A stretch of 57,965 bases of DNA from Parasutterella muris (GCF_943193095.1 NZ_CALPCV010000016.1:1-57965), one strand, 5' to 3'. Shown: positions 9,501 to 17,770, counted from the first letter of the stretch. Notes: a model not told the origin generated them from the letters alone. Program-made: numbers and translations.

Positions 9501-10016
9501 GCCCTTCACGCGCTTGATCGCGTCCATTACGTAAACATTGGCGTAATTGTTGATGTAGTCGCGCGAGTACCTCTTATCAGGACTGTAGATACCAACCAGC
9601 ATCAAAATCGAAGACGAACGCTTTTCGATCGTCAGGCCGTTGGTAATGACCTCTGAAGGCAGATACGGCTGAGCGATGTTGACACGGTTCTGGACCTGAA
9701 CCTGAGCGATATCCGGGTCCGTCCCGATCTCAAAGAACACCGTCAGCATCATCGAACCGGACGAAGACGACGTACTCTGCATGTAAATCATGTTGTCAAC
9801 GCCGTTGATCTGCGTTTCGATCGGAGCGGCGACCGTATCGGCCACCGTTCTGGCGTCCGCACCGGGATAATTAGCCGTTACGGTGATCTGTACCGGCGCC
9901 ATGTTCGGATACTGCTCAATCGGCAGCTGGAACATTGATAGCAGACCGGCGATAACAATCACCAGAGAGGTGACGATCGCGAAAATCGGTCGTTTAATGA
10001 AGAAGTTCGAAAACAT
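6510..10016 (-). CDS. RND multidrug efflux pump, AcrB/MexB (HAE1) family
   Basis: Inner-membrane proton-driven drug antiporter that works as a trimer with the adaptor and outer-membrane factor encoded on either side. The N-terminus (MFSNFFIKRPIFAIV) and the GLVVDDAIVVVEN motif in the fourth membrane span, with the proton-relay aspartate pair, are diagnostic; two large periplasmic loops and twelve spans are evident. At 1168 residues it is about 110 longer than AcrB. The excess is a hydrophilic, Lys/Glu/Asp-rich cytoplasmic tail after the last span (from about residue 1060), which has no counterpart I recognise. No TetR-type local repressor gene is adjacent. Confidence 0.96.
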   Translation of the reverse strand: MFSNFFIKRPIFAIVTSLVIVIAGLLSMFQLPIEQYPNMAPVQITVTANYPGADARTVADTVAAPIETQINGVDNMIYMQSTSSSSGSMMLTVFFEIGTDPDIAQVQVQNRVNIAQPYLPSEVITNGLTIEKRSSSILMLVGIYSPDKRYSRDYINNYANVYVMDAIKRVKGAGQSAILGNADQAMRIWLNPDRMASLGITTSDVTSAISEQNSRFAAGNIGAAPSLPSTIQTFPIIAPSPSVDPKGYEDIIVRSNQDGSAIVRVKDIARVAVGSRSYEATANMNGVPAALIAVYQQAGANALDVSDNVRKALTELKKSFPEGLEYKVAMDTTDFVRISIEEVIKTLFEAVLLVIAVIYIFLQSFKSTAIACTAIVVALTGTFIGMLALGFSINLLTLFGLVLAIGLVVDDAIVVVENVERNMSEKAMNPVDATIAAMSEVSGPIIATVLVLASVFIPAAFMAGTTGMLYKQFAITIAISVTISGFVALTLTPALCASWLSHSEPKTKGFFYQFNRLFGILTVKYGGWTRALFRRTLLVVVLFGAMMVSIFSIFRVLPTGFVPSEDQGYVVAAIMLPPSASLQRTSTMMQTVDKAFEPIKGVETRNSVSGFSLIDGGMKTNAGTYFMTLSPFSERYKNAKTAEKMNANAIMQDMQRMGMSSQLSGLVVPINPPAIPGLGTTGGFEFWIQDTASGSPVQLGENLEKFLAAARQRPELTGLTSTFSASNQQLKITYDKDKAKLLGLDTQSVFDTLQSQFGSAIASQFSQFSRVWFVIIQAEPRYRESPDDISKLYVSNNKGEMIPLSSVITTEYTSGPTLLPHFNGFPAAQVIGNAAPGYSSGQGMKALEEVAAETLPQGYTYGWSGISYEQQSSGSSSAVVFAFGLLLVFLVLAAQYESWALPGSVILAVPFGVIGALVATWARGLENDVYFQIGMLVMIGLAAKNAILIVEFAVELRNKGMDLVRAAIDAGELRFRPIIMTSLAFIGGTLPLAVATGAGAASRHSLGTGIVGGMIGVSTLALLFVPIFYVWFEGWAERRGAKSAVKLAAKLAERNIPITDKLRLAILKGPGTVYDPKADVKVSPDGTLTITNSPDFNPEATEDQKVGIESLTDKQREDNVHAEDAVSDEEAQRALKRKDNKIAEKLEQANEQSQKADAKDDGKEGGKQ

Positions 10017-10033
10017 ATGCCGCCTCCCGATGA

Positions 10034-11230
10034 TTAGTTGACAGCGTCGGAGGCAGAATCAGAGGATTTAACGCTCGTGTCCGGTTTAGCCTGATCTACT
10101 TCTTTGAGAACTTTAACAGGCGCATCTGTCGCCAAGAGCATCATCCCTTCGGTAACGACCCGATCTCCGTCCTGCAGACCGTTTGTGATCAGCCAGTCCT
10201 GACCGATCCAGCTGCCGACTTCAACCGGACGAAGCTGAGCCTTGTCATCCTTAGTAATGACCCATACAAAATGTCCCTTACTGCCCTGCTGAACCGCAAT
10301 CTGAGGCACGACAATCGCATTGACGTACTTAGAGCCCTTCACAATCGCGCGAACGTACTGCTGAGGACGCAGAACATTGTCCGGGTTGTCAAAGGAAGCT
10401 CTCAGTTCAAACGTTCCGGTATCGGGATTGAAGTTCGGGCTCGAGAATGTGACACGGCCGGTGTGACCGTAAATTTCACCGCCCGCAAGCTCAAGCTGAA
10501 CCTCGTAATCATGATTAGGCGGTGTTTTCAAAATACCCGCTTTCACTTCTTTCTGAATCTGCGCTTCCTGGTTCTCCGACATGGAGAATGTCACCCACAT
10601 CGGAGACATGGTATAGATGGTCGCCAAGTGCGCGTTTGATGTATTGATATAAGTCCCGTCCGTCTGAAGCGCAGAGCTTGCATAACCGGTTACGGGAGAA
10701 GTAATCGTGCAGTACGAGAGATTCAGTTTCGCGCTTTCAACCTGAGCTTTAGCGTTAGACACCGCAGCACTTGTCGTCTGGAAATTTCCGACGGCCTGAT
10801 CAAGGTCGGTCTGACTGAGCGCTTTCAGCTTGGCCAGCGGTCTGATACGGTCTAAATTGCGTTTTGCGACCTGATGCGCCGCTTCACTTGACGCAAGAGA
10901 GGCCTCGGCTTCTCTCAGCTGGACTTCAAACGGTTTTTTATCCATCAGGAAAAGCACCTGACCTTCTTTAACCGTGCCGCCCTCCGTGTATTGGCGGCTG
11001 TCGAGAAAACCGTTCACTCGGCTGTAGATCTCAACCGCGCGCGAGCTGTCAGTTTTTGCGACCCAAACCATGTCGGCAGGAACATCATGACGTGAAACTT
11101 TAACGACAACAACAGGACTAGGACCGGCAGAGCTGCCGACATCGGTTTTCTTATCACAGCCGGATAACGCCAGGAAACCGCTCGTCATAAGAATTGCCAT
11201 AACAGTCGGTTTTATCAAAGTTTTAATCAC
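10034..11230 (-). CDS. RND efflux periplasmic adaptor, AcrA/MexA family lipoprotein
   Basis: Membrane-fusion protein linking the pump to the outer-membrane channel. The 398-residue product starts with a lipoprotein signal (lipobox LSGC, Cys near residue 25). It then has the beta-barrel/lipoyl half-motif EIYSRVNGFLDSRQYTEGG, a coiled-coil hairpin (about 100-170) and the second lipoyl half (PVTGYASSALQTDGT). It is the first gene of the three-gene minus-strand operon, 17 bases ahead of the pump gene. The 221-base region upstream, shared with a divergent gene, should hold the operon promoter; no clear operator was recognised there. Confidence 0.95.
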   Translation of the reverse strand: MIKTLIKPTVMAILMTSGFLALSGCDKKTDVGSSAGPSPVVVVKVSRHDVPADMVWVAKTDSSRAVEIYSRVNGFLDSRQYTEGGTVKEGQVLFLMDKKPFEVQLREAEASLASSEAAHQVAKRNLDRIRPLAKLKALSQTDLDQAVGNFQTTSAAVSNAKAQVESAKLNLSYCTITSPVTGYASSALQTDGTYINTSNAHLATIYTMSPMWVTFSMSENQEAQIQKEVKAGILKTPPNHDYEVQLELAGGEIYGHTGRVTFSSPNFNPDTGTFELRASFDNPDNVLRPQQYVRAIVKGSKYVNAIVVPQIAVQQGSKGHFVWVITKDDKAQLRPVEVGSWIGQDWLITNGLQDGDRVVTEGMMLLATDAPVKVLKEVDQAKPDTSVKSSDSASDAVN

Positions 11231-11451
11231 GATTTTTCTCTCTACGTTGTTCTAATAAACCGCAAGGGCCGATTTAATCGTGATTAGTATGTAACAGAAT
11301 TTACACTTAGTCGGGATTTCCCTACCCATTTTCGCCATAAAGATGTGATTAATTCATTCGCCGCCAACATCTCTCAATCCCGAAAACACCGAATGCGCCT
11401 AAAATTCTGATTAATGAAACAAATCGGTTATTTTTTCCGCCTCGACTCTTT

Positions 11452-12600
11452 ATGATGATTACAAGAAAAACAACACTTTTCCTTGCCTGTGCTCTGTGCT
11501 CGTCCGCGGTATCGGCTGCCGCCTACCGCGCACCGCACTGGAAAAGCTTCAAGCTCGGCGAAGACACCTACAGCACAATTTACAAGACGGCCAATCGCTC
11601 GGATGACTATGCCTGCCGGCTTAAAAGCCAAAGCGTTTACGACAATAATGAAAGCCAGCTGGTGGTCTTCGGACCTTGTTTAGGCAGCGGACCGCTTGAA
11701 ACTGTGCTTTTTAACTTCAACAAGGATAAGGTGCTGACTTCGGTACACGCCTACTACAAGCTTGCCGAGGGAACCCAGGACGCGTCCGAACTCTTTGAGA
11801 CCATTTCAAATCAGCTCGGAGGCGGATTTAAAGAGTACAACCTTGCGGAAAACGGCGTCAGCTCCAAGGTTTGGAAAAAAGAAACACCTCGGATCAGCTA
11901 CGAAATTAAATTAACCGGAAGCGAGTATGTCGTCGTAGAAAATCTGCGCGGCAGCTCAGAAACCAAAGGACACGTGACGGACAAAACCAAGGCGGTCGCC
12001 TCTCACATTTTTAATTATGAGAAAAATGTCTCTCTGCTGCATGATTATGCGCAGGCCTACTCACCTTCTGAACTGATCGACATCACTCGGGAAGACGAAA
12101 CCGGTTATCACGAGATCACTAAAAACGGCTGTTCCGTCAAAGGCATTCTGCGGGAAAGGCACACCAATTACATTGTGATGGATTCGACGCAGATCTTTCT
12201 TTCCAATATGAAGATGATGAAACACTTCCCGCTGGATCGAGTCGGCCTTCTGAAGCTCAAAGACGTAAGCGTTGACCGCGGCAAGATTTACGCCACACTG
12301 GTGTCTCCCATTGAACCCGCTCAGGCGACGCTCAGTGACAGACTTGAAGCGCTTGATCTGCTTGAAGCGCGCCGAATAAAAGAGGCAGAAGCTAAAGACC
12401 CGCAGGTGCGGCACCACTATGCGGTCGCCAAGAGCGCCGAAGGCGTCCTGATGCAGGGCCCCTGCTTTGTACCGTTCCAAGAAGGACAGCCCTACAACGA
12501 AAAGAAGTGCCTTGAAAAAATCGAGAATTACTTCAAATCCTACGACTTTTACCGCACACCGACTTACCGCTTCTTTAAGCGTCTGAGCAACGCACTCTGA
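11452..12600 (+). CDS. Exported protein of unknown function
   Basis: No family recognised. The 382-residue product starts with a clear Sec signal peptide (basic MMITRKTT, hydrophobic LFLACALCSSAVS, cleavage after AVSA near residue 22), so it is periplasmic or surface-located. The mature part is hydrophilic, mixed alpha/beta in composition, with six scattered cysteines and no obvious repeats or membrane spans. An ATG one codon later (residue 2) is equally possible as the start. It is transcribed divergently from the efflux operon and ends at a strong terminator, so it is a single-gene unit. Codon use resembles the housekeeping neighbours, which suggests a resident gene rather than an acquired one. 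Confidence 0.75.
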   Translation: MMITRKTTLFLACALCSSAVSAAAYRAPHWKSFKLGEDTYSTIYKTANRSDDYACRLKSQSVYDNNESQLVVFGPCLGSGPLETVLFNFNKDKVLTSVHAYYKLAEGTQDASELFETISNQLGGGFKEYNLAENGVSSKVWKKETPRISYEIKLTGSEYVVVENLRGSSETKGHVTDKTKAVASHIFNYEKNVSLLHDYAQAYSPSELIDITREDETGYHEITKNGCSVKGILRERHTNYIVMDSTQIFLSNMKMMKHFPLDRVGLLKLKDVSVDRGKIYATLVSPIEPAQATLSDRLEALDLLEARRIKEAEAKDPQVRHHYAVAKSAEGVLMQGPCFVPFQEGQPYNEKKCLEKIENYFKSYDFYRTPTYRFFKRLSNAL

Positions 12601-12619
12601 CAAGAAGCCTAAACCGCGG

Positions 12620-12644
12620 ACCGGCTCAGCTGAGTCGGTTTTTT
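12620..12644 (+). terminator. Rho-independent terminator
   Basis: ACCGGCTC and GAGTCGGT pair (one G-T) around the palindromic AGCT core and are followed by six T. It lies 20 bases after the stop of the exported-protein gene. Confidence 0.8.
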
Positions 12645-12659
12645 ATTAATACCGATCTT

Positions 12660-12700
12660 TGCGTCGTTCTGTGTAAAGTAAAGATTTTGCGAACGACGCA
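12660..12700. repeat. 10-base perfect inverted repeat
   Basis: TGCGTCGTTC (12660-12669) is the exact reverse complement of GAACGACGCA (12691-12700), with 21 AT-rich bases between. It falls between the terminator of the exported-protein gene and the DUF6978-like gene. It could be an operator of the downstream cassette or a boundary mark of its insertion; the sequence does not decide. Confidence 0.5.
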
Positions 12701-12832
12701 CAAACACTAAACTTCCATTGCGACACAAACTGACGCTGCAGCTTGTAAGATTGATATTGCCTTAAAAAATACTCGAGTTGCTCTTGCACTACACGTTGAC
12801 GCAACAATCGACAAAATCAATAGAAATTTAAG

Positions 12833-13282
12833 ATGAATGGGCTTGAACAAGGATTAGCTGATTATTTACTTAACCTTCCAAAGCATTGCGAAGAAAAAAA
12901 CTTAGCAGAGTTTCCTTCAACCGGCGGAAAAGTTGAACTCGATCTTTTTTCAAACGATCGAAGGGAGAAGTTTATTTTGACTATAAGTCAAAAGAATGTT
13001 GTCCTTTATTACACCTTCCAGACAAGAGCAAGAAATTGCTATGTTCTGGCAAGGCTGGATTATGGCGCTCCTCACTTAAATCCGGATGGAACGAGAATAG
13101 GCTCTCCTCACCTGCATATTTACAGGGAGGAATACGGTGATAGATACGCCATAGAATTACCAAAGGAGATCTTTTCAAAAAAAGAAAATCCTATACAAAC
13201 ATTCCAAGATTTCTTAAACTTTTGCAAAGTAGTTGGAACTCTGCCATTTGAATATGGATTCGTATTTAACCCAGAACAGTGA
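12833..13282 (+). CDS. Unknown protein, DUF6978-like, first gene of a two-gene cassette
   Basis: Small 149-residue cytoplasmic protein with no signal or membrane span. The pattern VELDLFSNDRREKF, a central run of short strands, RLDYGAPHLNPDG (about 73-85), HLHIYREEYGDRYA (about 93-106) and the closing FLNFCKVV region fit what I recall of DUF6978 proteins, which occur next to DUF1828 genes; this assignment is from memory. Paired His and Asn residues in GAPHLNP and SPHLHIY could form a site, but no function is known to me. The next gene starts inside its last codons, so the two are translationally coupled. The DNA is clearly more AT-rich than the flanking genes, a sign of horizontal transfer. 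Confidence 0.6.
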   Translation: MNGLEQGLADYLLNLPKHCEEKNLAEFPSTGGKVELDLFSNDRREKFILTISQKNVVLYYTFQTRARNCYVLARLDYGAPHLNPDGTRIGSPHLHIYREEYGDRYAIELPKEIFSKKENPIQTFQDFLNFCKVVGTLPFEYGFVFNPEQ

Positions 13283-14039
13283 AATAGAAAGTCTTATCGA
13301 TAAGTATTATCGATGGCTCAAGGAAAACACTCTTGTAAAGTCAGTTCAAGGTGTGACGGAAGTCACTACGCCTTTTTTGAATAGACACAACGACTTTATC
13401 CAATTGTATGTAGTAGGTGCAAACAGTAACACTTTCACTCTCTCAGACCTTGGATCAACAATACAAGATTTAGAAATGTGCGGATGTGATGTTTTAAAGG
13501 GACATCGCTTTACTCTTCTAAACCAAACGTTAAACGGTTTCGGTGTAAAACTTAAAGGTCAGGAACTTTACGTTGAAGCACAAAAGGAAACCTTTTGTTG
13601 GGCAAAACATTCCTTATTACAGGCTGTGTTATCCGTTGACGACCTCTTCTATTCGGCCAAACCAAATGTAGAACCCTTCTTCTTTGAAGATGCTGCAGCC
13701 TGGTTGGATTCCTTAGGTATTCGATACACACCAAGGCTCTCTTTAGTCGGTCGGTCTAGATTCCAAAACTACTTTGATTTCGCAATTCCGAAGTCTAAGA
13801 ATGCCGGAGAAAGACTTATCAAACTTGTAAAAGATCCTACAAATGACGCCGCACGTTTGGCGCTGTTCTCTTGGGCTGACACCAAAGCTCAAAGGGGGGC
13901 ATCGGCAAAATTCTATGTCATTTATAGAAATTCATCGACAAAAGACAACTCTAAATTTAGAACGGCGCTCACCAGCTATGATGCCATTTCTTTCCCATGG
14001 GATGAGAGGGATCAATTCTCGGAGGCTTTAGCCAATTAA
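13254..14039 (+). CDS. DUF1828/DUF1829 domain protein, second gene of the cassette
   Basis: A 261-residue protein if started at ATG 13254 (MDSYLTQNSEIESLIDKYY); an upstream TTG at 13233 is possible but adds residues that do not fit. The N-terminal half (about 1-110) fits DUF1828: a VTEVTTPFLNRHNDFIQLYV strand region followed by FTLSDLGSTIQDLEMCG. The C-terminal half (about 150-250) fits DUF1829: SRFQNYFDFAIPKSK and a strand-rich end. Both domains occur in bacteria and phages; I know no established activity. It overlaps the preceding gene by 29 bases, so the products probably act together. An adjunct to a defence or toxin-antitoxin-like system is possible but only a guess. Confidence 0.7.
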   Translation: MDSYLTQNSEIESLIDKYYRWLKENTLVKSVQGVTEVTTPFLNRHNDFIQLYVVGANSNTFTLSDLGSTIQDLEMCGCDVLKGHRFTLLNQTLNGFGVKLKGQELYVEAQKETFCWAKHSLLQAVLSVDDLFYSAKPNVEPFFFEDAAAWLDSLGIRYTPRLSLVGRSRFQNYFDFAIPKSKNAGERLIKLVKDPTNDAARLALFSWADTKAQRGASAKFYVIYRNSSTKDNSKFRTALTSYDAISFPWDERDQFSEALAN

Positions 14040-14076
14040 TCCCTCGCTCCGAGCCATCGAACAGGAATCCGGACAT

Positions 14077-14111
14077 GAAAAAAGCTCTGTAACAGGAAGT
14101 ATCACAGAGCT
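14077..14111 (-). terminator. Terminator of the flavocytochrome operon
   Basis: On the minus strand AGCTCTGT (14104-14111) pairs with ACAGAGCT (14083-14090) and is followed by six T. It lies just downstream of the tetraheme cytochrome gene. Confidence 0.8.
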
Positions 14112-14143
14112 AAGTCCTACAAGGAGGGAAAAATCATCTATCT

Positions 14144-14485
14144 TTAGGGAACCTTGTACACAAAGTTATGACAGCCGCCGCAATAGTTCACTCCAGCCTT
14201 GTGGCCTTTATGACATTCTGAGCACGGAAGCGCGCCTTCATGCTGAGCGTGAGGATTAACTTCATAGCGGCCTTCGGTTTTTTGGATCATCGCGGGATAG
14301 TCTCCGTGACAGGTCGCGCAGACATCCAGGTCTCCGGAGGTCTTGACCTTATTGTCCGGAGTGTGGCAGGACTCGCATTTCATCCCGCGGGCGACATGGC
14401 GGTCAGCTAAAAATTGTCCCTGCTGAGCCTGAGCAGTCAGGCAGAAAAGAGACAGGATCATGGCGGAAAAAGCAATGAGGCGCAT
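14144..14485 (-). CDS. Periplasmic tetraheme cytochrome c, electron donor subunit
   Basis: A 113-residue exported protein with a Sec signal peptide (cleavage near AQA-QQG, about residue 20) and four CxxCH heme c sites in order: CESCH, CATCH, CSECH and CGGCH. The spacing resembles the tetraheme domain of Shewanella flavocytochrome c3 and the small cytochrome partners of two-subunit flavocytochromes. It follows the Tat-exported flavoprotein gene by 62 bases on the same strand and ends at a terminator, so the pair forms an operon. The inferred role is to pass electrons from a quinol-linked donor (not in this window) to the flavoprotein in the periplasm. Confidence 0.92.
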   Translation of the reverse strand: MRLIAFSAMILSLFCLTAQAQQGQFLADRHVARGMKCESCHTPDNKVKTSGDLDVCATCHGDYPAMIQKTEGRYEVNPHAQHEGALPCSECHKGHKAGVNYCGGCHNFVYKVP

Positions 14486-14547
14486 ATTCTTTTTATCCTT
14501 GTTTAGAGCCTCGGGCTATTCGCCCGAGGCTTGATTACAGCTGCGTA

Positions 14548-16266
14548 TTACAGAGTGGTGTCCGGAAGTCCGGCAACATTCTTACCGACGTGACGGCCGT
14601 AAACCAGACATTCTGTCAGGTTGCCGCCGCCCTGATAAACGAACTTCAGTGCGGATGCGATTTCACCGACGCTGTAGAGGCGCGGAATCGGTGTGCCGTC
14701 CCAGGCCAGAACGCGTCTGTCGCCGTCAGCAAGAAGACCGCCCTTAGTGTTCGGGCCGCCGGCAACAAGCGGCATCGCATAGAAGGGACCCTGCTCGATC
14801 TTGCCAAGCGTTGCGGGTCTGCGGCCAAAGTCGGCGTCCTTCTTGTCGTCGCAGAACTTGTTGAACTTCGTGACTGTCGTGGTCAGATTTTCAGGGACCA
14901 TGCGGCCTTTGTTTTCCGGATGGTTCTTGATGAGATTGGCGAGTTCCTCAATGCTGTTGGCTTTGAGAATCAGACCGGAAGCGATCGGTTTTTCATTCTT
15001 TTCGTCCCAGTCAACCAGACCGTAGCCGACAACGGAGATACCCAGGCCGACGAGCGGTTTGGAAGCGCGCAGTTTTTCATCGAAAATCATCCAGGACGGA
15101 GTTCTCGGATAGGACAGAGAGTTAATGTCGAAGTGAACCGCGGCTTTGTAGAAGAAGTAGCGGCTCGGATTGTCCGTCACCTTGGTTTCTGCTTCATAAC
15201 GATTGCCGTAGTTGTCAACCACGATGGAGTTGGCGGAACCCACAGCCGGAGTAATGGAGCCAAGACGCATGCCGTTGCAGCGAACCTGAGTCGGAACAAT
15301 CACGCGGGCAGCGGACTTGCCTGCTTTCTGCAGACCGGCACCTGCGGCCATACCCATAGCGATACCGTCGCCGGTGTTGGATGTCGTACCGTAGAAAGCC
15401 CAGCCGTCAACGCCCGGACCTTCAAGGAAAGCCTGACGCATCGGTTTGCTGTATTCGTAGCCGCCGGAGCAGAGAACGACCGCTTTCTTGCCGCGGTAGA
15501 AGACCGGTTTGCCGTTATGCATGGCTTTAACACCGACCACTTCGCCTTTGGCGTTCTTGAGCAGTTCAACAGCGGGAGTTTCCCAAACAACCTGAATCTT
15601 GTCGCCCTGCTTCTTGACGCCTTCTTCCAGGCAGCGCCAGAAAGCTTCACCGGAGCTGGTTTCTTCTTTCGGGCTGTCAACCGACTTCTGATTGAAGTTC
15701 TTCATGCGCTTTGTATATGTAGCACGATAGGCATTGTATTTGCACTCTTTAGCGCCGGGGAAATTTGGGAAAGAAGCCTTGTTGAAACCGGGCTGGCTGC
15801 CGCCGATAAAGGCCGGATCAAGAGACTGGAGGAAGTCCAGGTTCGAGGGAGAAAGATCAGCCCAGATCTGAGCCAGAACTTCAGAGTATTCAGGGATTTC
15901 GCCTTCTTCTTTCCAGTCAATGTTTTCACCGGAGAACATCGCCTGAGCGTAATCCTTCAGAGCTTTCGGATCACCATCTTTGAACGGGCAGTGGAAGATA
16001 CCGCCGGACATGCGGGTGTTGCTCAGATGATGGTTCTGGGGGTTCTTTTCCAGAATGATAACTTTAGCGCCGTTCTGAGCGGCAACGATACCGGTAGTCG
16101 CACCGGCGCCGCCAAAGCCGACAACTACGACATCAGCTTCACCGTCCCATTTTGCGGGAAGGTTGGCTGCGGGTGCGGCAAACGCAGGCGCGACAGCGGC
16201 AGCTGCAGCACCGGCTACGGCACCTTTCATAAAGGAACGACGGGAAGCGGTGATGGATTTTGTCAT
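14548..16266 (-). CDS. Tat-exported flavocytochrome c-type reductase, FAD subunit
   Basis: Periplasmic FAD enzyme of the fumarate reductase/succinate dehydrogenase flavoprotein superfamily, 572 residues from the chosen start. I choose ATG 16266 (MTKSITASRRSFMKG) because AAGGAGAAATCA precedes it; an upstream ATG adds seven residues that would bury the signal. The Tat motif SRRSFMK and an Ala-rich signal are evident, then the FAD dinucleotide fold DVVVVGFGGAGATTGIVAA (about 48-66). The region where fumarate reductases have HTMGG reads PNTKGG here, and the HGxNRLGG motif reads YQGGGNLTE. The two substrate-binding His/Arg residues therefore appear absent, and the substrate is probably not fumarate. 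Its partner is the downstream tetraheme cytochrome. Confidence 0.88.
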   Translation of the reverse strand: MTKSITASRRSFMKGAVAGAAAAAVAPAFAAPAANLPAKWDGEADVVVVGFGGAGATTGIVAAQNGAKVIILEKNPQNHHLSNTRMSGGIFHCPFKDGDPKALKDYAQAMFSGENIDWKEEGEIPEYSEVLAQIWADLSPSNLDFLQSLDPAFIGGSQPGFNKASFPNFPGAKECKYNAYRATYTKRMKNFNQKSVDSPKEETSSGEAFWRCLEEGVKKQGDKIQVVWETPAVELLKNAKGEVVGVKAMHNGKPVFYRGKKAVVLCSGGYEYSKPMRQAFLEGPGVDGWAFYGTTSNTGDGIAMGMAAGAGLQKAGKSAARVIVPTQVRCNGMRLGSITPAVGSANSIVVDNYGNRYEAETKVTDNPSRYFFYKAAVHFDINSLSYPRTPSWMIFDEKLRASKPLVGLGISVVGYGLVDWDEKNEKPIASGLILKANSIEELANLIKNHPENKGRMVPENLTTTVTKFNKFCDDKKDADFGRRPATLGKIEQGPFYAMPLVAGGPNTKGGLLADGDRRVLAWDGTPIPRLYSVGEIASALKFVYQGGGNLTECLVYGRHVGKNVAGLPDTTL

Positions 16267-16396
16267 TGATTTCTCCTTGAGATGCGTACCCAAAATGGGC
16301 CGCGATGAGAAAATTTTAGTTTTTGCGGCTGTTTTCCCTCAACAAGCAAACGGCCATTGACAGAATCAATTCAATGCAACAAAATTAAAGATTCAA

Positions 16397-17770
16397 TTAA
16401 GAATCCTTAAGGATCGATTCCGCGGCGATTCTTCCAAAACAAACGGCGCTGTTAATGCCGTTGCCGCCAAGTCTGTTTTTCCCGTGAAGGTTGCCGATCA
16501 TCTGTCCGCAGGCATACAAACCGCTAATCGCTCGATGCGCACCGAGCACACGTGCCTTTGTGTCGATCGCGACGCCGCCGAGCGTAGTATGAATTTTAAA
16601 AAACACCCTCACGGCCCAATACGGCGGCTTGTTGAGTACGCCGCGTTCCTGAAGCTCCGCGGCTGAGGCTATCAGATGATCGGGGTTCACCTGCAGCGCC
16701 TCGGCTAGTGCTTCCAAAGTTTCGCGGCGCCATGAACGACCGCTGTAAAGCCCGCGGTAAAGACTCTTTCTGCGAGCCAAACCGATCCGCTCCACCGCAT
16801 CGGAATCGGCGATCGTAAAACAGCGCCGAATATTTTTGCTGCGGTAAGCGCTAAAGATCTCGGACCTCGGACTCGTTTCCTCCACGAATCGGTTGCCGTT
16901 CTCATCGACAAGCATCACGACGGTCGGATCATAATCAAGCCGAACCTGCTCCGAGCTTTCCTCAATACCGCCCGGAACGCATTCGATAAACTCCATATTT
17001 CTCAGATGAGCGCCAACACTTGAAGCGGTATAAATCATTTCTCCTGTCGCTCCCGGATGGCTGTCGCTCCCCATTTCAGCAAAGAGCGGAGAGGACTGAG
17101 CCAGCATCTGACGGTTCGCACCGAAACCGCCCGAGGCAAGCACGACTCCGCGGTTGGCAAAGAGCAGACGCTGCTCTCCGCGGTACGTCACTCGAATGCC
17201 AACCACCCTGCCCGTTTCATCGTCCGTCACAAGACCGGTCACCGCGGCAGAAGTGCGCACATCCACGCCCTTTCTCAGACAGGCGTTGGAGAGTACCTGC
17301 ACATAGCCGGTCCCCGAAGGCTGAAGCGGCTTGTAGGAGCGTCCCCAGAGGCCTCCGTAAACCAAGTGCGGAACCGGCAAAAATTTCATACCCTGAGATT
17401 TGAGCCATTCAAGCGCGGCGCCGCAGCTTGCCGCATAGACCGAAACGACATCCTCATCCGCGTATCCCGCGGCCGATTTCAGGATTTGCTGCTTAAAAAG
17501 CTCCACACTGTCTTCTCCGCGCTTTACCGCTTCATCGGTCACCGCGTTGAAGTAGCCGCCGGAATGCAGCGTATCGCCGCCAAGAAACGCCATTTTCTCA
17601 AGCAGCGTGACCTTCAGACCGTATTCCCTGCAGCTGAGCGCGGCCGTAAGGCCGCCGGAGCCGCCGCCGACAACGATCACATCAGAGTACTCCTGCGGCA
17701 GGTTCCCTCTGGCCAAAGCAGAAAGCGGCAGGCACATTAAACCGGATTGCAGCAGCAGTCGCCGTTTCAT
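16397..17770 (-). CDS. Exported FAD-dependent reductase, fumarate reductase-like
   Basis: A 457-residue flavoprotein without a heme domain. It begins with a possible Tat-type or Sec signal (MKRRLLLQSG... ending ALA near 20) and then the FAD-binding DVIVVGGGSGGLTAALSC (about 31-48). Near the C-terminus it keeps KIHTTLGGVAID and NLHGKNRLGGNGI, matching the HTMGG and HGxNRLGG motifs that hold the substrate-binding His and Arg of periplasmic fumarate, acrylate and urocanate reductases. I infer reduction of a small unsaturated carboxylate. It overlaps the response regulator gene by four bases, forming a kinase-regulator-reductase operon; the two-component pair probably senses the substrate or a related acid. 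The electron donor is not encoded next to it. Confidence 0.85.
   Translation of the reverse strand: MKRRLLLQSGLMCLPLSALARGNLPQEYSDVIVVGGGSGGLTAALSCREYGLKVTLLEKMAFLGGDTLHSGGYFNAVTDEAVKRGEDSVELFKQQILKSAAGYADEDVVSVYAASCGAALEWLKSQGMKFLPVPHLVYGGLWGRSYKPLQPSGTGYVQVLSNACLRKGVDVRTSAAVTGLVTDDETGRVVGIRVTYRGEQRLLFANRGVVLASGGFGANRQMLAQSSPLFAEMGSDSHPGATGEMIYTASSVGAHLRNMEFIECVPGGIEESSEQVRLDYDPTVVMLVDENGNRFVEETSPRSEIFSAYRSKNIRRCFTIADSDAVERIGLARRKSLYRGLYSGRSWRRETLEALAEALQVNPDHLIASAAELQERGVLNKPPYWAVRVFFKIHTTLGGVAIDTKARVLGAHRAISGLYACGQMIGNLHGKNRLGGNGINSAVCFGRIAAESILKDS

Noticed and set aside
12738..12835. A short open frame (ATQTDAAACKIDIALKNTRVA... style) just before the DUF6978-like gene
   Set aside because: It has a protein-like composition but no usable start codon or ribosome site and only about 40 codons; it may be a relic, but I cannot support a gene.
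14590..16269. A 559-codon plus-strand open frame opposite the flavoprotein gene
   Set aside because: It is the antisense shadow of a gene with clear Tat signal, FAD motif and ribosome site; its own translation has no recognisable family or start site.
17057..17740. A 227-codon plus-strand open frame opposite the second flavoprotein gene
   Set aside because: Shadow of a real coding region on the minus strand; composition is typical of antisense frames in GC-richer genes.
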